Of a stretch of DNA of 5,084 nt, positions 1 through 5,084 are shown one piece after another. Position numbers and translations under genes: made by a program. The stretch covers positions 1 to 5,084 of the forward strand of contig JABMOP010000276.1 of assembly GCA_013204125.1 (NCBI GenBank). Reading direction: 5' to 3'. The notes beneath the pieces are model-generated. The model saw only the letters and a list, made by a program, of their open reading frames with translations. It searched no databases and was not told the DNA's origin. The stretch is from Rhodospirillales bacterium (GTDB lineage Bacteria; Pseudomonadota; Alphaproteobacteria; Rhodospirillales; UBA2165). Within the stretch, counting starts at the first letter, position 1; every line of letters starts with the position of its first letter.

Positions 1-3
1 ATC

Positions 4-855
4 ATGAGCGGGGCAAAAGCTTTCCGTCGCTTGAGCATGGGTTTGAAGACCCTTCTGGGCAGCCGCCGACAAGGGTTTTTCATCCCCTATCGCTACGCCG
101 ACAGCCTTCCTCCGCCTGGGACCCTTCCCGCCTATGGCGCATTGGAAGAAATATTCGAGGGCCGAGCCGGCGCCTTCGCTCAATTCATTCAAGATATCGA
201 AAGCTTTTCGGCAGATTTAAAATCAATTGGCGAAAATAACCCGCCGCAGCCGAGATGGGATCAGGTTTGGTTCCCTCGCCTGGACGCGGCGGCAGCCTAT
301 TGTATTGTTCGCCAAGAAAAGCCTGCGCACATCATCGAAGTCGGTTCCGGCCACTCCACCCGCTTCATGGCACGCGCCATCAGCGACGGGGGACTGGATA
401 CGCACCTGATCGCAATCGATCCTCGACCGCGCGCCAATATCGAAGGCTTGGCTGTCGAATACCACCGCAAAACACTGCATGACGCGGACAAGAGTTTGTT
501 CGGAACGTTAAAAGGCGGCGATATCTTGTTTATAGATTCCAGCCATATCCTGATGCCGGGCAGCGATGTGGACCACCTCGTAAATCGAATTTTGCCTGAA
601 CTGCCGGCCGGAGCGCTCATTCATATCCACGATATTTTCCTGCCCAGCGATTATCCCGCCGAATGGGCATGGCGCGGATATAACGAACAACAAGGCATCG
701 CAGCTCTGATCCAAGGCGGCGCCTTTGAGATCGTGTTCGCCAGCCAATACGTGGTAAGCCGCCTTCCCCAATTGATGGAAAATACAGCAATCAACACCCT
801 TCCCCTAGCGAAAGGCGCTTTTGAGACCAGTTTATGGTTGAGGAAGAAGTCTTAA
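4..855 (+). CDS. Class I SAM-dependent methyltransferase (Methyltransf_24-like)
   Basis: Predicted cytosolic enzyme that transfers a methyl group from S-adenosylmethionine; the acceptor is unknown. The 283-residue protein has a roughly 105-residue N-terminal region with no motif I recognise, then a Rossmann-type core. The SAM-binding motif I is IIEVGSGHS at about 110-118, the acidic end of strand 2 is D139 in AIDP, and strand 4 carries LFIDSSH at about 175-181. HIHDIFLPSDYP at about 207-218 is followed by a W..RGYNEQ segment. This HDIF-P-DYP/YNEQ arrangement is familiar from Methyltransf_24-like proteins, often found near surface-polysaccharide genes. No signal peptide or membrane segment is seen. 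The first ATG is only three bases from the window edge and the frame is open before it, so the true start could lie outside; a second ATG falls at residue 12. The stop lies in a TTAA shared with the convergent DUF454 gene. Family call firm, function open. Confidence 0.88.
   Translation: MSGAKAFRRLSMGLKTLLGSRRQGFFIPYRYADSLPPPGTLPAYGALEEIFEGRAGAFAQFIQDIESFSADLKSIGENNPPQPRWDQVWFPRLDAAAAYCIVRQEKPAHIIEVGSGHSTRFMARAISDGGLDTHLIAIDPRPRANIEGLAVEYHRKTLHDADKSLFGTLKGGDILFIDSSHILMPGSDVDHLVNRILPELPAGALIHIHDIFLPSDYPAEWAWRGYNEQQGIAALIQGGAFEIVFASQYVVSRLPQLMENTAINTLPLAKGAFETSLWLRKKS
852..855. other. Shared stop-codon palindrome of two convergent genes
   Basis: The four bases TTAA contain the TAA stop of the plus-strand methyltransferase (853-855) and the TAA stop of the minus-strand DUF454 gene (852-854 read in reverse). 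The two genes therefore meet tail to tail with no intergenic space, which leaves no non-coding room for a terminator between them. Confidence 0.95.
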
Positions 856-1274
856 GCCGGAACGCGGCTGGCACGGGTCACGATATAGAGGGCGATGGGC
901 GATAATCCCGCCGCCAAAATCGCCGGCACCATCAAATTGTCCGAAGCTATCAACGCCATGATGGTTACGCTCAACCCCATCATGGAAACGGCCATGATTT
1001 TAGCCTTCACCGGTATTACCCGGTGGTTTTCCCAATTGATGAGCGTCGGGCCAAACAGACGATGGCCGTAAAGCCATTGGTGGAAACGGGCCGAAGAACG
1101 GGCAAATGCCCAGGCGGCCAGGATGATGAAAATCGTTGTCGGCATGCCCGGCGTGACCACGCCGATGGTACCCAATACGACGCATAACCAGCCGAAGACG
1201 ATCAGCAGCGGCCTCAGGTAAGGCTTGGCCCTCGGAACCGGGCAATAATCGGTGATGACAGTTTGTTCGCTCAT
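852..1274 (-). CDS. DUF454 (YbaN-like) small inner-membrane protein
   Basis: A 140-residue integral membrane protein matching the DUF454/YbaN family, whose biochemical role is not established. The hallmark run is visible: a hydrophobic helix at about 22-40 (GWLCVVLGTIGVV), then TPGMPTTIF at 41-49, AWAFARSSARFHQWL at about 54-68, HRLFGP at 71-76, and the W-x(3)-R-x-IP-x-KAK segment at about 81-92. Two further hydrophobic helices lie at about 93-111 and 114-133. The usual second LP-xx-PTTPF proline is replaced by isoleucine here (PTTIF). Its length is close to the roughly 125 residues of E. coli YbaN, with a short extra polar N-terminus of about 18 residues. I see no Shine-Dalgarno sequence before the ATG. 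It lies 60 bases after the methyltransferase on the same strand, so it may be the last gene of that transcript or have its own promoter. Its stop overlaps that of the plus-strand methyltransferase. Confidence 0.9.
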   Translation of the reverse strand: MSEQTVITDYCPVPRAKPYLRPLLIVFGWLCVVLGTIGVVTPGMPTTIFIILAAWAFARSSARFHQWLYGHRLFGPTLINWENHRVIPVKAKIMAVSMMGLSVTIMALIASDNLMVPAILAAGLSPIALYIVTRASRVPA

Positions 1275-1280
1275 GAACTA

Positions 1281-1309
1281 GATATGGAGACGAGCGGCGC
1301 GGATTTCAA
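1281..1309 (-). promoter_or_regulatory. Possible sigma-70-type promoter placed for a leaderless DUF454 transcript
   Basis: Read on the minus strand, TTGAAA (1304-1309, five of six matches to the -35 consensus) is followed by a 17-base spacer and CATATC (1281-1286, three of six matches to the -10 consensus). Six bases then separate it from the DUF454 ATG at 1274. A transcript would begin at or next to the A of that ATG, which fits the absence of a Shine-Dalgarno sequence. The -10 is poor and lacks the conserved final T, so this may be chance. Confidence 0.2.
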
Positions 1310-1334
1310 TATTAAGGAAAACCGTTATTTGGGT

Positions 1335-2057
1335 TCAGGAAACCCTTAGTTTTCCGGCCTTATCCATCAATTTCTGGCTTTCTATGAGCGTCTTGTGCCC
1401 ATCCGCCACCTTTTGCGCCCAGGCCCACCAGCCGTCTTGGAGAACGAAATTTGAATAATCAGGGTGCTGCATGACCAACAATTTGAATATGTGCTCGATA
1501 TGGGGTTGGGTTATCTCGTTCTCGGAGAGCGTGCGGATCGAAATGCCGTCGGTGGCCTCCCTACCCGCGTGCTTACCATGCGCCCAGCCGTAATCATCAA
1601 ACAAGATCCATCCGCCCGGGCGCAATAATTTATCGACCAGGAAAAAGGCGAGCCCATCGATGGTCCAATTCTTCGGCCCGTCGATAAAACAAAAATCATA
1701 ACACGGCGCGCAGACACCATTCTGGCTTTGCTGTTCGATCTTTTCTTTCAAAAACCAAGTGTAGGAGTTTTTCTGCCGGTGAATGGAGACGCGGGGCTCC
1801 AGACCGGAGCCATCGAGAAGCATTTCGATATTGGGCGTACGGGCAGCCGAGCTTTCCAGATCGACACTATCCAAATACCCATCCCCGGCCTGATCCAGGG
1901 CGCCGGCGATATAAATAGAAGAAACCCCGTGGGCGTGACCAAGTTCCAGGCATGCTTGGGGTTTGGCTTTTAATATGTGGCTGTAAAGCTCCCAGCCCTC
2001 ATCTATGCCTAAATAAGGTGTGTCGCCAACGACGCGTCTAATTTCCTCGAACGTCAT
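1335..2057 (-). CDS. Class I SAM-dependent methyltransferase (second, divergent type)
   Basis: Predicted cytosolic SAM-dependent methyltransferase of 240 residues with unknown acceptor. Motif I is CLELGHAHG at about 36-44, followed by VSSIYIAGAL. The strand-2 acidic motif is SVDLE at about 64-68. Strand 4 is FCFIDGPKNW at about 122-131, and LLRPGGWILFDDY at about 144-156 forms the post-motif region, as in Methyltransf_24 proteins. The C-terminus has a tryptophan-rich DGWWAWAQK segment. It shares little with the methyltransferase at the left end beyond the fold motifs, so the pair does not look like a recent duplication. I chose the ATG at 2057 because TAGGA lies eight bases before it; an in-frame ATG three codons upstream (2066) has no ribosome binding site at a suitable distance. 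It begins about 32 bases after the OppC-type permease stop on the same strand, so co-transcription with the transporter is likely. Family call firm; a role linked to the transported solute is only inferred. Confidence 0.87.
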   Translation of the reverse strand: MTFEEIRRVVGDTPYLGIDEGWELYSHILKAKPQACLELGHAHGVSSIYIAGALDQAGDGYLDSVDLESSAARTPNIEMLLDGSGLEPRVSIHRQKNSYTWFLKEKIEQQSQNGVCAPCYDFCFIDGPKNWTIDGLAFFLVDKLLRPGGWILFDDYGWAHGKHAGREATDGISIRTLSENEITQPHIEHIFKLLVMQHPDYSNFVLQDGWWAWAQKVADGHKTLIESQKLMDKAGKLRVS

Positions 2058-2065
2058 GTTGGGCA

Positions 2066-2070
2066 TCCTA
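2066..2070 (-). promoter_or_regulatory. Ribosome binding site deciding the methyltransferase start
   Basis: On the minus strand the sequence TAGGA is followed after eight bases by ATG (2055-2057). The same bases lie directly against the alternative ATG at 2066, too close to serve it, so the inner start is favoured. Confidence 0.5.
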
Positions 2071-2089
2071 GGGGAAGGTGGGCCGGGCC

Positions 2090-3244
2090 TTATTTATAAG
2101 GATCGGCGGCGTCTCTGAGACCATCGCCAAAGAAATTGAAGGCCAGAACGGTGATAATGACCGGAACCGCCGGCAATAAAAGCCAAGGATAGAGCGCCAC
2201 CGCTTCCAAGTTCTGTGCTTCGACCAGCAACACGCCCCAGCTTGTGATCGGTGGGCGAAGGCCAAGCCCGAGGAAGCTAAGCGCCGTTTCCGCCAGGATC
2301 ATCGACGGAATGGACAAGGTCGCCGACGCGATCAAGTGGCTCATGAAATTGGGCAGGAGATGGCGGGCAATAATACGCCTGGGCGACGCGCCCATCAGCG
2401 CGGCGGCGGTGCAAAAATCTTCTTCCCGAAGCGCCAGTAATTTAGAGCGGACCGCGCGCGCAAGACCCGGCCAATCCAACAAGGCCAAAATCATTGTAAT
2501 GCCGAAATAAATGGCGACCGGAGACCAGGTGACCGGCAAAGCCGCCGAGAGCCCTAGCCATAGCGGGAGTTCGGGCATCGAGCGCAGCACTTCGATGGTT
2601 CGCTGCGATAGGTTATCCACCCAGCCGCCGAAATAACCCGCAGCCCCGCCAATGGAGATCCCCAAAATAAAGCTGAGGATGATGCCAACCAACCCAACGG
2701 TTAACGATATGCGTGTGCCATAAAGAATGCGCGACCAGACGTCGCGGCCCAAGCGATCCGTTCCTAACCAGAAAAAGGTGCCGCCCTCCGCCGCGCAAAC
2801 CACATGTTTATTGCTCTCGAAGCCAAGCCAGAAGGTGTATTTTTCGGCGCTGCAGAAAAATCTTAGCGGTTGGACTTTGGTTAGGTCGTGCGTGTATTCG
2901 CGCTTCAAGGTCGTCATATTTAGCTTGTAGTTGAGCCCGTAAACAAAGGGGCCTTGGAATTTACCTTCGTGAAAGAAATTAATGGATTGCGGCGGCGCGA
3001 ATATATGATCCGTGTGCCGGATAGTCAGATTATAGGGCGCCAGAAATTCGGTAAGGAGAATTGAAAAATAAAGCAGGAATAATATGGCGCCCGAATAAAC
3101 CGCAAGTTTATGACGCTTCAAGCGCCACCACATCATTTGCCATTGGGACGCCAGATAAAAGCGTTCCTGTTCGGGGCTGAGTTCTTCTATCTCAAACGGA
3201 TCAAACGGATCAGGAGATACAAAATGCTCAAGCTTCTCGCTCAT
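2090..3244 (-). CDS. ABC transporter permease, OppC/DppC type with large periplasmic insertion
   Basis: Inner-membrane permease, one half of the channel of a family-5 binding-protein-dependent importer; partner of the preceding OppB-type protein. The 384 residues begin with an acidic cytosolic tail (DPFDPFEIEE at about 12-21) and a basic RLKRHK at 41-46. The first membrane helix is at about 47-68, ending in EFLAPY. A long periplasmic stretch at about 72-165 leads into LGTDRLGRDVWSRILYG at about 160-176, the usual start of the permease core. Further helices lie at about 178-205, 240-260, 302-325 and 348-370. The EAA coupling loop is at about 272-299 (EEDFCTAAALMGASPRR, then HLLPN). The C-terminus is DGLRDAADPYK, typical of OppC. 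At 384 residues it is longer than the usual 290-310, because of the insertion. I recall insertions like this in a subfamily from Rhizobiales and Thermotogae whose members may carry sugars as well as peptides, so the substrate is open. Its ATG overlaps the upstream stop. Confidence 0.94.
   Translation of the reverse strand: MSEKLEHFVSPDPFDPFEIEELSPEQERFYLASQWQMMWWRLKRHKLAVYSGAILFLLYFSILLTEFLAPYNLTIRHTDHIFAPPQSINFFHEGKFQGPFVYGLNYKLNMTTLKREYTHDLTKVQPLRFFCSAEKYTFWLGFESNKHVVCAAEGGTFFWLGTDRLGRDVWSRILYGTRISLTVGLVGIILSFILGISIGGAAGYFGGWVDNLSQRTIEVLRSMPELPLWLGLSAALPVTWSPVAIYFGITMILALLDWPGLARAVRSKLLALREEDFCTAAALMGASPRRIIARHLLPNFMSHLIASATLSIPSMILAETALSFLGLGLRPPITSWGVLLVEAQNLEAVALYPWLLLPAVPVIITVLAFNFFGDGLRDAADPYK
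3194..3211 (-). repeat. Two tandem copies of a 9-base unit inside the OppC-type gene
   Basis: The plus-strand unit AAACGGATC occurs twice in a row (3194-3202 and 3203-3211). On the coding strand it gives DPF-DPF at residues 12-17 of the permease's cytosolic N-terminus. The copies are identical and keep the frame, as expected from a small duplication. Confidence 0.85.
3241..3244 (-). other. ATGA overlap coupling the two permease genes
   Basis: The TGA stop of the OppB-type gene (3243-3241) and the ATG start of the OppC-type gene (3244-3242) share four bases. This layout usually means translational coupling, which suits two proteins that must assemble in a one-to-one dimer. A G-rich stretch (GGGGGGTGG) lies 7 bases before the ATG and may act as a weak ribosome binding site. 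Confidence 0.92.
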
Positions 3245-4236
3245 CGGTTTCCACCCCCCAAGCGAATGCGGGGATCAAGAACCGCCAGCAACAAATCCGA
3301 TATGAACATGCCGACAACCGTCAGTACAGATACAAACAACAAAAATGAACCCGCCAGGAACATATCTTGACTGAGCAAAGCGTCGAGCAAAATGGGCCCA
3401 GTTGTCGGTAAGTCCAAAATCACGGCAACGATTACCGAACCCGATACCACCTGCGGCAAAAGATTACCAATATCTGCGATGAACGGGTTGAGCGCCATAC
3501 GCAGCGGGTATTTCATCAAAAGTCGGAAGCGCGGCAACCCCTTGGCGCGGGCGGTGGTGACATATTGTTTGTGCAATTCATCCAGGAGGTTGGCACGGAG
3601 GCGACGGATCATGCCCGCAGTACCTGACGTGCCGATAACCACCACCGGCACCACCAAATGTTCCAAAATGGAAAGCGCCTTAGCGAAGGACATGGATTGA
3701 TTTTCGAATATCGGGTCCATGAGCCCGCCGATGCTGGTGCCATAAAATTTCTTAGCCAAAAACATCATGATCAGCGCGAGCAGGAAATTTGGCGTCGCCA
3801 AACCGATGAAACCGACAAACGTCAATCCGTAATCGCCCCAACTGTATTGATGGGTCGCCGAATAAACGCCAATCGGAAATGCAACGATATAGATAAATAG
3901 GATTATGGAAAAATTGAGTATCAGAGAGTTCACAAACACATCTCCGATAATCTCCGACACCGGCAAATTATGTTCGATCGAGCGGCCGAAATCACCTTGT
4001 ACAATTCCGCTCACCCAAATGACGTATTGCTGCCACATGGGTTTATCTAAATGATATTCTTCTTTCAGGAAGGCGATCTTCTGCGGATCGACGCTTTCGC
4101 CCTGGGATTTTAGTTCGGTGATGTATGTTGTTAGATAATCTCCTGGCGGCAATTGGATGATAACAAAAACCAATGCGCTGACCACTACCAGGGTCATGAT
4201 CATGATAAATATGCGCCGGGTTAAGTACCCAATCAT
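3241..4236 (-). CDS. ABC transporter permease, OppB/DppB type
   Basis: Inner-membrane permease of 331 residues, normal for the OppB family. It begins with MIGYLTRRIF and a first helix at about 9-28 ending in VIIQLPPGDY, where typical OppB proteins have a similar L-PGDP motif. A periplasmic region follows (about 32-98) with the characteristic LDKPMWQQYVIWVSGIVQGDFGRS-like pattern (GDFG at 81-84). Helices are at about 103-125, 137-160, 192-212 and 293-318. The EAA coupling loop is at about 220-250 (YVTTARAKGLPRFRLL, then ALNP). The protein ends in LDPRIR plus a short glycine-rich tail. The ATG at 4236 is the earliest possible ATG: an in-frame TGA sits nine bases before it. No clear Shine-Dalgarno sequence is present; the gene is 31 bases after the binding-protein stop and overlaps the OppC-type gene by four bases. 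Role as channel half of a peptide- or oligosaccharide-type importer is secure; the exact solute is not. Confidence 0.95.
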   Translation of the reverse strand: MIGYLTRRIFIMIMTLVVVSALVFVIIQLPPGDYLTTYITELKSQGESVDPQKIAFLKEEYHLDKPMWQQYVIWVSGIVQGDFGRSIEHNLPVSEIIGDVFVNSLILNFSIILFIYIVAFPIGVYSATHQYSWGDYGLTFVGFIGLATPNFLLALIMMFLAKKFYGTSIGGLMDPIFENQSMSFAKALSILEHLVVPVVVIGTSGTAGMIRRLRANLLDELHKQYVTTARAKGLPRFRLLMKYPLRMALNPFIADIGNLLPQVVSGSVIVAVILDLPTTGPILLDALLSQDMFLAGSFLLFVSVLTVVGMFISDLLLAVLDPRIRLGGGNR

Positions 4237-4267
4237 CTTGGAAATTCACTTAAATGTTTCATCATGG

Positions 4268-5084
4268 TCATTTGCTTTGATTTTTCTCATCGTCGAGCCA
4301 AAAACTGTCCGGTCGGTAAACACCAAAATGCGCGCCTGGATCCCAATTATAGATCGCGACCTTGGGCACATTTCTCAACAATTTGTTGACAACGACGACC
4401 TGCGGCACGCTGGCAATGAGGCCAATCGAATAAACTTGATCCGAATAGATGTCCATCATGCGGTGCCATATTTTTTTTCGCTCCACCTGGCTGCGAGCGC
4501 GCCGCCAAGCGACGTTCAAGTCAATCAACTGTTGCGGCAACTTCATATCGATTGCCTCACCGGACTTACCGCGGGTTTCGATAAATTGGCCCCATTTCGG
4601 CCATTGCAATTGTTGCTGCGACGTCGGGGCGAGTCCGTTGGGGCTAGAAATGTCGCTGGCAATGCCATTTTCCAACCCGAACCACATCGATACCTGGACC
4701 AATCCGCTGAATATACGGCGGCGCAGCACATCACGGTTAAGCGGCTTGGAAAAGAGCTTGATACCAATACTGGCCCATGAATCGCGGATCAGTTCCAGCA
4801 AATCAGCAGGCTCCGATTCTTCGGTGGAAAAGGCTAAGGTGATTTCCAATGGTTTGCCATTGGCCATGAGCCGAGTGCCTTGAGAATTACGCTTAGTTAA
4901 TCCCAATTGGTCCAAAATTTTATTAGCTTCTTTAACATTGAATTTGGTCCAACGCTTAGCAAAGACCGCGTCATAGAGAGGGCTTTCAGGAAGCAGCATG
5001 TTTCCCGCTTCGCGCGCCAAGCCATAATAAATGACCTGATTGATTTCGTGCCGGTCGAAGCCCATCGAAAGTGCGCGCCGGAAC
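4268..5084 (-). CDS. Family-5 extracellular solute-binding protein, C-terminal part
   Basis: Periplasmic receptor (SBP_bac_5 family) of the importer formed with the two permeases downstream. Only about 272 C-terminal residues are in the window; the frame stays open to the right edge, so the start and signal peptide lie outside. The edge codons read FRRALS directly before MGFDRHEINQVIYYG, which is the conserved FRRALS-hydrophobic-D/N-R-hinge segment of this family, so the ATG at 5065 is an internal methionine and not the start. Further family marks are EANKILDQLGL, ITLAFSTEE, LLELIRDSWASIGIKL, LAPTSQQQLQWPKWGQ, WHRMMDIYSDQVYSIG and YNWDPGAHFGVYRPDSFW near the end. The C-terminal signature agrees with the long (about 600-residue) binding proteins I recall beside permeases of this OppB/OppC subtype. 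These are usually labelled peptide-binding, although some relatives bind oligosaccharides. It is the first visible gene of the minus-strand operon. Confidence 0.93.
   Translation of the reverse strand, partial: FRRALSMGFDRHEINQVIYYGLAREAGNMLLPESPLYDAVFAKRWTKFNVKEANKILDQLGLTKRNSQGTRLMANGKPLEITLAFSTEESEPADLLELIRDSWASIGIKLFSKPLNRDVLRRRIFSGLVQVSMWFGLENGIASDISSPNGLAPTSQQQLQWPKWGQFIETRGKSGEAIDMKLPQQLIDLNVAWRRARSQVERKKIWHRMMDIYSDQVYSIGLIASVPQVVVVNKLLRNVPKVAIYNWDPGAHFGVYRPDSFWLDDEKNQSK

Noticed and set aside
297..620. Minus-strand open frame of 107 codons
   Set aside because: Antisense to the SAM-binding core of the left methyltransferase, with no recognisable motif.
855..869. Perfect 5-bp hairpin (AGCCG, loop GAACG, CGGCT) just after the left methyltransferase stop
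   Set aside because: Short stem with no following T-run, and it lies inside the coding end of DUF454; not convincing as an intrinsic terminator.
1331..1345. Small inverted repeat (GGGTT...AACCC) around the stop of the second methyltransferase
   Set aside because: Only five pairs with a five-base loop and no T-run after it on the minus strand; too weak to call a terminator.
4157..4780. Plus-strand open frame of 207 codons
   Set aside because: It lies antisense to the 3' half of the binding-protein gene and the start of the OppB-type gene, both clearly recognisable; its translation shows no familiar domain.
4449..4883. Plus-strand open frame of 144 codons
   Set aside because: Fully antisense to conserved binding-protein sequence; low-complexity cysteine- and serine-rich translation typical of a shadow frame.
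5063..5065. ATG as a start for the solute-binding protein
   Set aside because: The frame continues upstream to the window edge and codes FRRALS, a conserved part of the family, so this methionine is internal.

Overview
This window looks like ordinary chromosomal sequence from a Gram-negative bacterium, most likely an alphaproteobacterium. The basis is the moderate GC content, the style of the ABC-transporter proteins (which resemble sets I recall from Rhizobiales and Rhodospirillales) and a DUF454/YbaN-type membrane protein. The taxonomic call is an inference from protein character; no rRNA or other marker gene is present. The window is almost fully coding, and the largest gap between genes is about 70 bases.

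Layout. The left end (4-855) carries one plus-strand gene, a class I SAM-dependent methyltransferase. Everything else is on the minus strand and reads from right to left. First comes the C-terminal part of a family-5 solute-binding protein, which runs off the right edge (4268-5084). It is followed by an OppB/DppB-type permease (3241-4236), an OppC/DppC-type permease with a large periplasmic insertion (2090-3244), a second and different class I methyltransferase (1335-2057) and a small DUF454 membrane protein (852-1274). The two permease genes overlap by ATGA. The binding protein and first permease are 31 bases apart, and the second permease and methyltransferase are about 32 bases apart. These spacings suggest a single transcript at least from the binding protein to the methyltransferase. 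DUF454 may be read through from the same transcript or may have its own weak promoter. It meets the plus-strand methyltransferase tail to tail, with both stop codons inside one TTAA.

How the genes work together. The binding protein would capture an oligopeptide- or oligosaccharide-type solute in the periplasm and pass it to the heterodimeric OppB/OppC channel. The two ATPase subunits such a transporter needs are not in this window. They are not directly after oppC, where they are often found, so they must lie upstream of the binding protein, elsewhere in the genome, or be shared. The substrate cannot be read from the sequence. The methyltransferases have no readable acceptor; both resemble the Methyltransf_24-like enzymes common in surface-glycan and secondary-metabolite loci.

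I found no RNA gene, CRISPR array, insertion sequence, attachment site or convincing terminator. I see no strong sign of an undescribed system. The points worth a second look are the missing ATPases with a methyltransferase in their place, the shared stop palindrome, a possible leaderless promoter before DUF454, and a cysteine pair in the OppC insertion.
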